The notes below the pieces were generated by a model that worked only from the letters and a program-made list of their open reading frames with translations, made no database searches and was not told the DNA's origin. A DNA stretch of 64,000 nucleotides from Bacteroidales bacterium (GTDB lineage: Bacteria > Bacteroidota > Bacteroidia > Bacteroidales > ML635J-15): assembly GCA_003249955.1 (NCBI GenBank), contig QKHS01000022.1:1-64000 (forward strand), given 5' to 3'. Position numbers and translations under genes: made by a program. Position 1 is the stretch's first letter, and each line of letters starts with the position of its first letter. Of this stretch, positions 10,661-20,605 are shown one piece after another.

Positions 10661-11665
10661 ATGGCTATAAACAAGTTAACAGTATCGATGTCTCCTCATG
10701 ACTACGGAAAGGATTCTGTAAAAAAGATCATGTATGGAGTTGTGATAGCAATGGTTCCGGCATTATTGGTATCAATTTATTATTTTGGTCTGGATGCAAT
10801 CAGAGTAAATCTTATTGCAATTGCATCATGCGTATTTTTTGAATGGCTGATTCAAAAATTATTCCTTAAAGGTAAATTATCCGTTGTTGACGGATCTGCT
10901 ATAGTTACAGGTATGTTATTGGCTTTCAATGTCCCTTCAAATCTTCCGTGGTGGATAATTGTAATAGGTGCGTTGGTAGCTGTCGGAATAGGAAAAATGA
11001 CTTTCGGAGGATTAGGGAACAATCCTTTCAATCCTGCTCTTGTTGGTCGTGTATTTTTACTTATCTCCTTCCCTGTTCAAATGACATCATGGCCGGTTGT
11101 AAAAGTCCTTAATTTTGCAATGACAGATGCTCAAACCGGGGCAACACCTTTAGCAATCGTAAAAGAAGGTATCAAAAACGGACAAAGTTTTTCTTCTATC
11201 ATGGACACTATGCCTCACTTTTACAGTGACGCATTCATGGGACATATCGGAGGCTCTTTGGGAGAAATATCTGCAATTGCCTTAATAATTGGCGGACTTT
11301 ATATGTTATTCCGTAAAATAATCACATGGCATATTCCTGTTTCTATTCTGGGAACAGTAGCAATCTTTGCTGCAATTATGCACGGTGTAAACCCTGCAAA
11401 ATTTGCAGATCCTGCATTCCATTTATTAACCGGAGGTATGTTACTGGGAGCAATATTTATGGCCACCGACATGGTAACATCTCCTATGTCAAAAAAAGGA
11501 ATGATTATTTACGGGGTAAGCATCGGGATAATTACATTTCTTATCCGAACCTGGGGTGCATATCCGGAAGGAATGTCTTTCGCAATTTTAATAATGAATG
11601 CATTTGTGCCACTCATTAACAGAGGTTTTAAACCGGGTCGTTTTGGTGAAAAAATTAAAAAATAA
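10661..11665 (+). CDS. rnfD: Electron transport complex subunit RnfD
   Basis: 334 aa multi-TM; 'DMVTSPMSKKG' flavinylation-type motif; operon position. Confidence 0.95.
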   Translation: MAINKLTVSMSPHDYGKDSVKKIMYGVVIAMVPALLVSIYYFGLDAIRVNLIAIASCVFFEWLIQKLFLKGKLSVVDGSAIVTGMLLAFNVPSNLPWWIIVIGALVAVGIGKMTFGGLGNNPFNPALVGRVFLLISFPVQMTSWPVVKVLNFAMTDAQTGATPLAIVKEGIKNGQSFSSIMDTMPHFYSDAFMGHIGGSLGEISAIALIIGGLYMLFRKIITWHIPVSILGTVAIFAAIMHGVNPAKFADPAFHLLTGGMLLGAIFMATDMVTSPMSKKGMIIYGVSIGIITFLIRTWGAYPEGMSFAILIMNAFVPLINRGFKPGRFGEKIKK

Positions 11666-11670
11666 AAGTC

Positions 11671-12294
11671 ATGGCTAAAAAAGACAGTTTTATAAATATG
11701 ACATTGACGCTGTTTATTATTACAGCGGTAGCGGCAACTTTACTGGGATTTGTATATAACTTCACAAAAGATCCTATTGCTCAGGTAAAAAAAGAAAAAT
11801 TAAAAGCCAGTATAAATCTTGTTGTTCCGGGAGCAGACAAAGGGACTGTAGTTGAAAAAAGCGTAATGCCTGAAGAAGGAAAAGATTCTCTTTATTTCTA
11901 CGAAGTAATTGTTAATGATGTAAAAATCGGAACTGCTGTAAAAACATATACAGACAAAGGATTTGCCGGAAGATTTACAGTTATGGTAGGTTTTGATACT
12001 GTGGGCAACATTATCGACAATGACGTTCTTGAACACAAAGAAACACCGGGACTGGGAGATAAAACAGCAAAAAGTAAATCAAACTTTAACTCACAGTTTA
12101 TTGGAAAAAATCCCGGTACTTTCAAGTTACAGGTAAAAAAAGACGGAGGTGATGTAGATGCTATTACAGCGGCAACAATATCTTCACGTGCATACTGCGA
12201 TGCTCTTCAGAGAGCCTTTAACGCTTATGTAAAATATTATAACATAAAAACCGAACCAGCACCTGCTGACAAAGATAAGGGAGGAAACGAATAA
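11671..12294 (+). CDS. rnfG: Electron transport complex subunit RnfG
   Basis: 207 aa; N-terminal TM; 'DAITAATISSRA' FMN-attachment motif. Confidence 0.95.
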   Translation: MAKKDSFINMTLTLFIITAVAATLLGFVYNFTKDPIAQVKKEKLKASINLVVPGADKGTVVEKSVMPEEGKDSLYFYEVIVNDVKIGTAVKTYTDKGFAGRFTVMVGFDTVGNIIDNDVLEHKETPGLGDKTAKSKSNFNSQFIGKNPGTFKLQVKKDGGDVDAITAATISSRAYCDALQRAFNAYVKYYNIKTEPAPADKDKGGNE

Positions 12295-12869
12295 TGAATC
12301 AATGGAAAAACTTTACCAAGGGGTTTATCAAAGAAAACCCGATTTTGGTTCTCGTGTTGGGAACTTGTCCTACACTTGCTACCACTTCTTCTGCTATTAA
12401 CGGTCTTGCAATGGGATTGGCTACAACATTTGTTTTAGTCGGCTCAAATGTAGTTGTTTCTTTGGTCGCAAAAATGATTCCTGACAAAGTCCGCATACCC
12501 TCATATGTTGTTGTTATTGCATCTTTTGTAACAATTGTGGATTTATCTATGCAGGCATATGTTCCGGCAGTTTACGCTACTCTGGGTATTTTCATCCCGC
12601 TTATTGTTGTAAACTGTATCGTGTTAGGTCGCGCCGAAGCTTTTGCAAATAAAAACACTGTATTGTCTTCACTTATTGACGGACTTGGTATGGGATTAGG
12701 TTTTGCAATGGCATTGGGAATCCTTGGCGCTATCCGTGAGATACTCGGATCAGGAGCAATCTTTGGCATGAAAGTTATGAATTCGGGAGCATTGGTTTTT
12801 GTACTCGCTCCGGGAGCATTTATTGCACTTGGTTATCTTATAGCGTTAGTTAACAAAATTAAAAAATAA
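12294..12869 (+). CDS. rnfE: Electron transport complex subunit RnfE
   Basis: 191 aa; 'ENPILVLVLGTCPTLATT'; 1-bp overlap with rnfG stop. Confidence 0.95.
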   Translation: MNQWKNFTKGFIKENPILVLVLGTCPTLATTSSAINGLAMGLATTFVLVGSNVVVSLVAKMIPDKVRIPSYVVVIASFVTIVDLSMQAYVPAVYATLGIFIPLIVVNCIVLGRAEAFANKNTVLSSLIDGLGMGLGFAMALGILGAIREILGSGAIFGMKVMNSGALVFVLAPGAFIALGYLIALVNKIKK

Positions 12870-12884
12870 TAAAATCAGCCTGTT

Positions 12885-13457
12885 ATGGAATATATTTTAA
12901 TAATTATCTCCGCAATTCTTGTAAACAACATTATTCTGGCACAGTTCCTCGGAGTGTGTCCGTTTTTAGGAGTATCAAATAAAGTAAGCACCGCACTTGG
13001 TATGTCGGGTGCCGTTACATTCGTTATCGTTCTGGCAACAATGGTAACTTATCTTCTTCAGGTTTATGTTTTAAAACCACTTGAAATAGAATACCTCCGA
13101 ACCATTTCTTTCATTCTGGTTATCGCAGCTTTAGTACAAATGGTAGAAATCATACTCAAAAAAATCAGCCCGTCCCTATATCAGGCATTGGGAATATTTC
13201 TTCCTTTAATAACCACAAACTGTGCGGTACTTGGGGTTGCTATCCTTGTAGTACAGAAAGATTATAATCTTTTAGAAGGTGTTGTTTTCGGAACTGCCAC
13301 AGCTATAGGTTTCGGTCTGGCTTTGGTTATTCTTGCAGGTATCCGCGAACATATGGATTTGGTTAACATCCCAAAAGGAATGAAAGGTGTGCCTATTTCC
13401 CTGATCGTAGCAGGAATACTTGCACTTGCTTTTATGGGATTTACAGGACTGGTTTAA
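12885..13457 (+). CDS. rnfA: Electron transport complex subunit RnfA
   Basis: 190 aa; 'NNIILAQFLGVCPFLGVS'; end of operon. Confidence 0.95.
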   Translation: MEYILIIISAILVNNIILAQFLGVCPFLGVSNKVSTALGMSGAVTFVIVLATMVTYLLQVYVLKPLEIEYLRTISFILVIAALVQMVEIILKKISPSLYQALGIFLPLITTNCAVLGVAILVVQKDYNLLEGVVFGTATAIGFGLALVILAGIREHMDLVNIPKGMKGVPISLIVAGILALAFMGFTGLV

Positions 13458-13527
13458 AAACACCTTACAATTTTCTGAAACAGCAGAAAAACTTATCCTG
13501 AATTTTTAATAAAATATTTATACTTTT

Positions 13528-13555
13528 GAGGCATTGCAAAATGCCTCTTTTTTTT
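13528..13555 (+). terminator. Rho-independent terminator of the rnf operon
   Basis: GAGGCATT-gcaa-AATGCCTC followed by a T-run. Confidence 0.85.
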
Positions 13556-13567
13556 AATACTATTTTT

Positions 13568-14338
13568 ATGGATAAAAGACTGGAAGAGTTTAAAAGACTC
13601 CTCGACATAATGGACAAATTAAGGCTCGAATGCCCCTGGGACAGCAAACAAACAAACGACAGTTTAAGAACTCTCACAATCGAAGAAGTTTATGAGCTTG
13701 CCGATGCCGTAATAAAATCCGACGACAACGAGATAAAAAAAGAACTGGGGGACATACTACTTCATATCGTGTTTTATGCAAAAATCGGAGAAGAAAGAGG
13801 TAAGTTTGACATTTATGATGTTATAAAAGGAATTAACGAAAAACTGATATTCCGCCACCCTCATATTTTCGGAGATGTAAAGGTAAACACTGCAAAAGAT
13901 GTGGAAGAAAACTGGGAAAGATTAAAACTAAAAGAAGGTAAAAAGAAAACTGTTCTGGGAGGTATCCCCGAATCTATGCCGGCAATGATAAAAGCTCACA
14001 GAATTCAGGATAAAGCCCGCGGCGTAGGATTCGACTGGGACGAAAAAGAACAGGTATGGGATAAAGTAATGGAAGAATACAACGAGTTAATGACAGAACT
14101 TAAATCGGGAAATGAAGAAAAAATGGAAGCAGAATTCGGTGATTTTATCTTCTCTGTTATTAATGCCGGAAGACTTTATGGACTAAATCCCGAAAATGCT
14201 TTAGAAAAAACGAATATTAAATTTATTAACCGGTTTAATTACCTAGAAAACAAAACAATCTCACAAGGTCTCGATTTAAAAAACATGAGCCTTGACGAGA
14301 TGAATGAAATATGGGAAGAAGCGAAGAAGAAGAGTTAA
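13568..14338 (+). CDS. mazG: Nucleoside triphosphate pyrophosphohydrolase MazG
   Basis: 'CPWDSKQTNDSLRTLTIEEVYELADA'; ORF track start (13526) lies inside the terminator, so ATG 13568 is preferred. Confidence 0.92.
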   Translation: MDKRLEEFKRLLDIMDKLRLECPWDSKQTNDSLRTLTIEEVYELADAVIKSDDNEIKKELGDILLHIVFYAKIGEERGKFDIYDVIKGINEKLIFRHPHIFGDVKVNTAKDVEENWERLKLKEGKKKTVLGGIPESMPAMIKAHRIQDKARGVGFDWDEKEQVWDKVMEEYNELMTELKSGNEEKMEAEFGDFIFSVINAGRLYGLNPENALEKTNIKFINRFNYLENKTISQGLDLKNMSLDEMNEIWEEAKKKS

Positions 14339-14409
14339 GCAGTTAATTGGTTTTCCGGTTTGCTGATTAACCGGGGACCGGACTTTTTGAAATATTATTT
14401 GGATAGAAG

Positions 14410-15531
14410 ATGATTCCTGAAATTTCAATATTAAATATTATTCTGATATCTGTATTTTCGCTGTCCCTGATTATTCAGTTGTTTTTTTATGCATATCTTT
14501 TTCCCAAAATATGGCGTTTAAAATCCGGGAACAAAACAGATAAAAATAAGCTGCAAGATCCGGTAAGCGTAATTATCGCTGCACGAAACGAAGCCGGAAA
14601 CATAAAAAAAAATCTTCTGCCGGTACTCAGCCAGAAATACCCCGAATATGAGGTTATTGTGGTATGTGACCACCCTGCCGATAATTCTGAAGATGTATTG
14701 GCAGAATTTCAGAAATCATATAAAAACCTTAAAGTTATAACCGACCATGGACCAAACCGCGGAAAAAAAGCAGCACTTTCACTGGCAATAAACGCAAGCA
14801 CTCACGAAAGGCTTGTTTTTACAGATGCTGATTGCTATCCGTCTTCCGAAAACTGGCTGGCAAAAACCGCCGGAGAATTTTCAGACACAAAGCAGCTTAT
14901 TCTCGGCTATGGAGGATATATTCCTGAAAAATCACTGCTTAATGCTTTTATACGATACGACACATCAATAATTGCCTTACAATATTTTGGAGCCGCACTA
15001 AGCGGGAAGGCTTATATGGGAGTCGGCAGAAATATGGCATATACAAAAACGCTATGGAATAAAACAGGAGGATTTTCTTCACATGAAAACATTGCTTCAG
15101 GCGACGACGACTTATTTGTAATATCCGCATCTACCATGGAAAACACAGCAGTCTGCCTCTCCCCGGAAGCTTTTACATTCTCGGAAGCCAAAAAGACATG
15201 GAAGTCTTTTCTTGATCAAAAAGCACGTCATATCAGCACATCCGTTATGTACAATTTAAGTTCGAAATTTTATTCCGGTGCGGAATTATTTTCAAGAACT
15301 ACATTTTTTATCAGTATTCTTTCGCTATTGATCAGTGGATTTTATGTTTTCTCAGTAGCAACAATAATTCTTAGGGTTATTTATCTTATAATAACATCTT
15401 TAAAACTTAATAAAACTCTAAAATCAGGAATCCCTGTTTTTTATATCATTTTATTTGATATCTTTGCACCGTTTTTCTATGGGTTTTTAGTACTTTATAA
15501 ATTATTGATACACAGCAATAAACAATGGTAG
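14410..15531 (+). CDS. Membrane-associated family 2 glycosyltransferase
   Basis: 373 aa; 'VSVIIAARNEAGNIKKNL', 'FTDADCYPSSENW', flanking TM helices. Confidence 0.85.
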   Translation: MIPEISILNIILISVFSLSLIIQLFFYAYLFPKIWRLKSGNKTDKNKLQDPVSVIIAARNEAGNIKKNLLPVLSQKYPEYEVIVVCDHPADNSEDVLAEFQKSYKNLKVITDHGPNRGKKAALSLAINASTHERLVFTDADCYPSSENWLAKTAGEFSDTKQLILGYGGYIPEKSLLNAFIRYDTSIIALQYFGAALSGKAYMGVGRNMAYTKTLWNKTGGFSSHENIASGDDDLFVISASTMENTAVCLSPEAFTFSEAKKTWKSFLDQKARHISTSVMYNLSSKFYSGAELFSRTTFFISILSLLISGFYVFSVATIILRVIYLIITSLKLNKTLKSGIPVFYIILFDIFAPFFYGFLVLYKLLIHSNKQW

Positions 15532-16124
15532 AACGTAGTGGTTTTTCGGTAAAAGCAAAAAAAGATCTCGAAATCATCGAACTTGCACTTAAAGGTGAAG
15601 AGAAAGCTTACGCCGAGCTTCTGGACAGATACCAGGACTCTATTTATTTCCTGCTGTTAAAAAAAATAGGTAACGAAAACGATGCCGAAGATCTCACAAT
15701 GGAAACATTTGGCAAAGCTTTCAACAATCTTGCGCAATACACACCGGTATATGCATTCAGCACATGGCTGTTCAGAATAGCAATCAACAACTGTATTGAT
15801 TTTGTACGTAAACGCAAAATACGTCCGCAATCATATGATTCGGGAGTTGACTTTCACGATCCTGACAATGCAAATTTCACATCTTCCAGTTTAAGCCCTG
15901 AAGATCTTGTAATTAAAGAACAAAAAGCTGCCGAGTTAAGAGACATGATTAAGACTCTTAAACCAAGATACGCCCGATTGATTGATTTACGATACTATCA
16001 GGAATTGTCATACGAAGAAATTGCAGATGTAATGCAGTTGCCTCTTGGGACTGTAAAAGCCCAGCTATTCAGAGCACGCGAATTGCTTGCCCCTCTGCTG
16101 CACGGCAAAAGCGAAAAGTATTAA
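15525..16124 (+). CDS. Sigma-70 family (ECF-like) RNA polymerase sigma factor
   Basis: 199 aa; region 2 'DAEDLTMETFGKAFNNL...FSTWLFRIAINNCIDFVRKRK', region 4 'LSYEEIADVMQLPLGTVKAQLFRAR'. Confidence 0.9.
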   Translation: MVERSGFSVKAKKDLEIIELALKGEEKAYAELLDRYQDSIYFLLLKKIGNENDAEDLTMETFGKAFNNLAQYTPVYAFSTWLFRIAINNCIDFVRKRKIRPQSYDSGVDFHDPDNANFTSSSLSPEDLVIKEQKAAELRDMIKTLKPRYARLIDLRYYQELSYEEIADVMQLPLGTVKAQLFRARELLAPLLHGKSEKY

Positions 16125-16127
16125 GAG

Positions 16128-16775
16128 ATGAATGATATTTTACTAAAATATTTTCCTCAGCTAAAGGAAAATCAACTTTATCAATATGCACAGCTTTCTG
16201 AAATTTTTCCTGAATGGAACAATAAAGTTAATTGCGTCAGCCGTAAAGACATTGAGAATCTCTTTGTAAATCATATTCTGCATTCGCTTACAATTTCGAA
16301 ATTATTCGTATTTCCGGACGGAATAAACATTGCAGACATTGGTACCGGAGGTGGTTTTCCCGGAATACCTTTGGCTATAATGCACCCGCATATTCATTTC
16401 GATCTGGTGGACAGTATCGGGAAAAAAATACTTGTTGTAAAAGATATATCAGAAAGACTGGGACTTGAGAATTTAACTGCAATAAATACCAGAGCCGAAC
16501 AACTGCCTCAGAAATATGATTTTGTTGTCAGCAGGGCAGTAACAGCATTCCCTGATTTTTATGCAATGGTAAAAAACATAATAAAAACCGAAACAGAACA
16601 CAACAGGCAGGGAATACTTTATTTGAAAGGCGGAGATTTTGAAAATGAGATATCCGGATTTTGCAATATTCAATTATGGAAAATCTCTGAACACTTTGAT
16701 TATGAACACTTTGAGACCAAGAAACTAATTTATTTACCTGTTCATAAAAAAAAGTCAAATAAAATTTTGGGATAA
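16128..16775 (+). CDS. rsmG: 16S rRNA (guanine527-N7)-methyltransferase RsmG
   Basis: 215 aa; 'NIADIGTGGGFPGIPLAI', 'VVSRAVTAF'. Confidence 0.9.
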   Translation: MNDILLKYFPQLKENQLYQYAQLSEIFPEWNNKVNCVSRKDIENLFVNHILHSLTISKLFVFPDGINIADIGTGGGFPGIPLAIMHPHIHFDLVDSIGKKILVVKDISERLGLENLTAINTRAEQLPQKYDFVVSRAVTAFPDFYAMVKNIIKTETEHNRQGILYLKGGDFENEISGFCNIQLWKISEHFDYEHFETKKLIYLPVHKKKSNKILG

Positions 16776-16796
16776 AAAATAAAAACACTATTTTTG
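16766..16796 (+). promoter_or_regulatory. Bacteroidetes-type promoter for rpmH
   Basis: TTTG (16766-16769) - 19 bp - TATTTTTG (16789-16796), matching the TTTG/TAnnTTTG consensus. Confidence 0.55.
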
Positions 16797-16838
16797 CAGT
16801 CCGATTTACAAATTGATAACATTAAAAAAACATAACAG

Positions 16839-16997
16839 ATGAAAAGGACATTTCAGCCTTCAAACAGAAAAAGAAGGAACAAACACGGATTCAGAGAAAG
16901 AATGTCAACTGCTGAAGGACGTAAAGTATTAGCTTCAAGAAGAGCAAAAGGCAGAAAAAAACTGACAGTTTCTGACGAAGGTCGTCACAAACGTTAA
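16839..16997 (+). CDS. rpmH: 50S ribosomal protein bL34 (below the ORF-track length cut-off)
   Basis: [52 protein letters not shown], 52 aa. Confidence 0.97.
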   Translation: MKRTFQPSNRKRRNKHGFRERMSTAEGRKVLASRRAKGRKKLTVSDEGRHKR

Positions 16998-17022
16998 GAT
17001 ATAAAGACATATTTTATTTCTG

Positions 17023-17046
17023 AACTGTTCTGTTATCAGGGCAGTT
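17023..17046 (+). terminator. Rho-independent terminator of rpmH
   Basis: AACTGTTCTG-ttat-CAGGGCAGTT followed by TTTTTT. Confidence 0.75.
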
Positions 17047-17285
17047 TTTTTATTTTTGTATTTACATAACATTTCATGCAAAGATCAGGAATTCCGGACT
17101 GTCTTTTACAAAGTTCCTGTTTTAATCAGGTTAAATACCAACGACATTATCGCGAACACTTATACAAAGAACCAACAACAACAAAAATGAACCAAAATCA
17201 GAAAAATCTGTTTAAATTCTTTCAATTGCAAAAATTATTCTATATTTGCAACGATAAAATTATGTTTAATTAATGCCTTTCGATT

Positions 17286-18131
17286 ATGAAACAAGTAACA
17301 ATTTTAATTTGTGCATTATTTCTGTCAGCAGGATTAATGGCTCAAGAGGTTGACATGCTGTCAAAGCGTGGAGAACCGATTTTACCCGTACAGGGCGAAA
17401 TGGCTTTAGGTATTGACGCTATGCCGGTACTTGGCTATTTTGGGGATTTATTCAATGGATTTGCCGGCGGAAACAACACGGCTTTTGGCTTCATTAATGG
17501 TATTTATAATGCTAACAACATTTATGTAAAATACTATCTTGAAGATCAGGTTGCTATCAGAGGAGCAGTAAGAATTGGTCACACCAATTTTATTGATCAG
17601 GAATTTGTAACTATGGATCAGGAAATAATGGATCCGCTGGTTACTGTTACAGATGTTTACACTCTGAACAGAACAAACATTGGTGTTGGGGCTGATTATC
17701 TTATGTACCGCGGTAAAGGCAGAGTACAGGGATACTTTGGCGGAGGTGCTTTCGTTAACTACAACAGTTGGAAAGAAACTTTCACTTATGGTAACGCATT
17801 TACTACACAGTTCTCATCTCCTACATGGTATGATTTCGGACTGGGTGCTCAGGTTACCGGCGGAGAAAGAACTCTCGCTAACTACAACAACAATTCATTA
17901 GGCCTTACCTTGCGCGGTGTTATCGGTGTTGAATATTTCTTCGCTCCGAAAATTTCTGTCGGCGGTGAAATGGGCTTAGGTTTCAACTGCTTTAGAGACG
18001 GCGGATACACAACTGTAGAACGTTGGACAGGTACTGACATTGAAACTGAAACTACCGAAGTTGCTCATGACGGCTTTATCGGTATCGATAATTTCACATC
18101 AGGTTCGTTATTTATTATGTTCCATTTTTAG
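17286..18131 (+). CDS. Outer membrane beta-barrel protein
   Basis: 281 aa; signal peptide; alternating Gly/aromatic strands; terminal Phe 'LFIMFHF'. Confidence 0.65.
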   Translation: MKQVTILICALFLSAGLMAQEVDMLSKRGEPILPVQGEMALGIDAMPVLGYFGDLFNGFAGGNNTAFGFINGIYNANNIYVKYYLEDQVAIRGAVRIGHTNFIDQEFVTMDQEIMDPLVTVTDVYTLNRTNIGVGADYLMYRGKGRVQGYFGGGAFVNYNSWKETFTYGNAFTTQFSSPTWYDFGLGAQVTGGERTLANYNNNSLGLTLRGVIGVEYFFAPKISVGGEMGLGFNCFRDGGYTTVERWTGTDIETETTEVAHDGFIGIDNFTSGSLFIMFHF

Positions 18132-18169
18132 TATTTAGTAAATTTAGTAATAATTAAAAATTTAATGCC

Positions 18170-18658
18170 ATGAAAAATATTATTTCATTCATGTTAATCG
18201 CCTCTTTAGGCATGTTATTAGTTTTCTCAGGTTGTAAAGAAGATGAAGTTGTTCAGGAACCGTTAAAAAAAGTTACTGTAGAAGGTCAGGTATTAACTGA
18301 ATTAGACTTAACAAATGCTGTTCTTGAATCTGTTCCAACCGGAACTAAAATTATCTTCAGAATTGATTCACGTGACCTGGTTGCTGCTCCTGTTGCAGGT
18401 TATACTTATCAGGTTTTACAATATGAAGCAACTGTTGATGCTGATGGGTATTTCTCAGTTGAATTACCATCTGTTAATTTTAACGCTGTTCCTGTTGAAG
18501 TAGTTCTTAATCCTTTTGTAGCTGAGCAAACAATTGCTGCAGATAACAAAAAAGACATGGTTTACGAATCTTCATCTAACTACAATTTCACAATCACTGA
18601 AGGTGAAGATTATTATAAAGTTTATACTTATGATCAGACCACTATTTATGAATATTAG
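18170..18658 (+). CDS. Putative lipoprotein
   Basis: 162 aa; lipobox 'LLVFSGC'; hypothetical. Confidence 0.6.
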   Translation: MKNIISFMLIASLGMLLVFSGCKEDEVVQEPLKKVTVEGQVLTELDLTNAVLESVPTGTKIIFRIDSRDLVAAPVAGYTYQVLQYEATVDADGYFSVELPSVNFNAVPVEVVLNPFVAEQTIAADNKKDMVYESSSNYNFTITEGEDYYKVYTYDQTTIYEY

Positions 18659-18680
18659 AAAATAGTTAAATTTATAAAAA

Positions 18681-18713
18681 AAATGCTGTCCCCAAAGGGA
18701 CAGCATTTTTTTT
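18681..18713. terminator. Bidirectional-looking terminator between convergent genes
   Basis: AAATGCTGTCCC-caaa-GGGACAGCATTTTTTTT. Confidence 0.85.
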
Positions 18714-18719
18714 ATTATG

Positions 18720-19379
18720 TTAGACCACCATAAAAAGAAAAGCAAAAAAATGACAAACAGTTCCGCCTAAAATTGTAATGTGCCATATTCCATGTCCAAA
18801 AGGAATTTTCTTAACCAGATAAAAAGCAACTCCGGAACAATAACTCAAGCAACCGGCTAATAAAAACCACAACGTTACTCCTGATGCATTCCTGATAAGG
18901 GGGACAATTGCAGCAAGAATTATCCAGCCCATAGCTACATAAAGCCATGCTGACAGCTTTCTTTCAAAATTACCGCCCTTATAAAAAAACAGTTTATAAA
19001 TCACCCCGACAATAGCAAGCCCCCATATTACGCCAAAAATAACCCAGCCAAAAGGCCCTCTTAATGTAACCAGCGTTATCGGAGTATAAGTACCTGCAAT
19101 CAGAATATAAATCATACTATGATCAAGCAGATTTCGTTTCGATTTCTTTCGTAAATTCTTAGTCCCGTGAAACAAAGCCGAAGAAATATACAGTGCTATC
19201 ATTGAGGAACCAAAAATGCTGAAGCTCACAATTTTCCAGACATTCCCTTCTATAGATGCAAAAACAACCAACAAAACCAGACATGCAATTGCTATCAACA
19301 CTCCAAATCCATGACTGATACTATTAAAAAGCTCTTCCGCTTTTATTAAACGACGTGATTTCATAAATGTGTTCTCCAA
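18720..19379 (-). CDS. Hemolysin III / PAQR family membrane protein
   Basis: 219 aa; 'ELFNSISHGFGVLIA', 'ALFHGTKNLRK', 'DHSMIYILIAGTYTP', 'GHGIWHITILGGTVCHFFA'. Confidence 0.9.
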   Translation of the reverse strand: MENTFMKSRRLIKAEELFNSISHGFGVLIAIACLVLLVVFASIEGNVWKIVSFSIFGSSMIALYISSALFHGTKNLRKKSKRNLLDHSMIYILIAGTYTPITLVTLRGPFGWVIFGVIWGLAIVGVIYKLFFYKGGNFERKLSAWLYVAMGWIILAAIVPLIRNASGVTLWFLLAGCLSYCSGVAFYLVKKIPFGHGIWHITILGGTVCHFFAFLFMVV

Positions 19380-19433
19380 AACAACTACAACGTTACAACA
19401 ACATGGTTATTTCACAAAACCTGATAAATATTT

Positions 19434-19958
19434 TCAATCCTCTACGCGTAACTTAAATTCTTTTAACGGAATATTTTCTGTGCCTGATTCATCTGCTTCT
19501 GTATAAAAAACTTTGAGATCATATTCTCCGGTATTAATGGCAGACGGAAGATTAATAACTACGCGAAACACATCTTCCATCGGAGATACGTTGCAAATCC
19601 CACCACAAACAGAATCATTATCATGGTATATACCGTAGCTAAGATTATCATAAAACAAATAAGCACAATCAAATTTTAACACTCTGTCTTCAGGCTTTAA
19701 TATTATAAAGCCTTTTTTGTCCGAAGAATTAATACAGTCCATAGATGGCTCAACAGAGGCTGTAGTTTTGTAACACGTAGCCATTGGGACACAACTATTA
19801 ACCACACCGGTCAGCCCTATAATAATTGCTCCCAGTCGCAGTTTCCCGGGAATAAGATATTTATTCTTTCCCCCGGTAATTGTAACCAGTACAGATACAA
19901 TAACAAATGCCACAGAAGCAAATATTAATGAAACAGACAAAACCTGGGAATTCTTCAT
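19434..19958 (-). CDS. Hypothetical membrane-anchored protein (paralogue of 19974..20492)
   Basis: 174 aa; shares 'TGGKNKYL..KLRLGAIIIGLTGVVNSCVPMATCY' with its neighbour. Confidence 0.6.
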   Translation of the reverse strand: MKNSQVLSVSLIFASVAFVIVSVLVTITGGKNKYLIPGKLRLGAIIIGLTGVVNSCVPMATCYKTTASVEPSMDCINSSDKKGFIILKPEDRVLKFDCAYLFYDNLSYGIYHDNDSVCGGICNVSPMEDVFRVVINLPSAINTGEYDLKVFYTEADESGTENIPLKEFKLRVED

Positions 19959-19973
19959 AAATCAATTCTGTTT

Positions 19974-20492
19974 TCAGTCAGTTATTTTAAGTTCAAACTG
20001 CTCAAACGGAGTTGAGTCTTCCGACAATTCTTCCGGTTTAAAATAATATAGCCTGAGAGAAAAATTTCCTGTTCCCAAACCGGAAGGTAATTTAACCACA
20101 AGTCTGTTTAAAGGATTGCCTGTTATAATATTACAACTGTCTTCTGCAACAATATCTTCCGCAAGCCATAATCTGTAGCTCACATTTTCGTAATACATAT
20201 ACTCACAATCAAACTGAATAACAGTATCTGCCTTATTAATAACTATTGCCCCTTCGTTATTTACAGAATCGACACAATTTAAAACAGGCTGAACAGCAAC
20301 TTCATAACAGGTAACAACAGGACGACATCCGTTTGTAACACATGTAATACCAATAATTATTGCTCCTATTGCAAGTTTTTTCTTTACAAAGTATTTGCTT
20401 TTCCCTCCTGTCAGGAAAACCATAAGTGAAACTATTCCGAATGCACAGAATAATATCCCCGTAATAAAATATAAATAAACATGGTTTTTCAT
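19974..20492 (-). CDS. Hypothetical membrane-anchored protein (paralogue of 19434..19958)
   Basis: 172 aa; 'TGGKSKYFVKKKLAIGAIIIGITCVTNGCRPVVTCY'. Confidence 0.6.
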   Translation of the reverse strand: MKNHVYLYFITGILFCAFGIVSLMVFLTGGKSKYFVKKKLAIGAIIIGITCVTNGCRPVVTCYEVAVQPVLNCVDSVNNEGAIVINKADTVIQFDCEYMYYENVSYRLWLAEDIVAEDSCNIITGNPLNRLVVKLPSGLGTGNFSLRLYYFKPEELSEDSTPFEQFELKITD

Positions 20493-20605
20493 TAGAGTCT
20501 GATTAAATAAAACAATGAATTAATCATTTCAAATTTAGCTTAATTTTATTAACAATTAATAAATTTCGGAAAAGATTTTTATATTTTTACAGCAAAGAGA
20601 ATTAA

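Noticed and set aside
17076-17273. 65-aa ORF between rpmH and the outer membrane protein
   Set aside because: Runs through the likely promoter region (TATATTTG at 17241) and has no recognisable domain.
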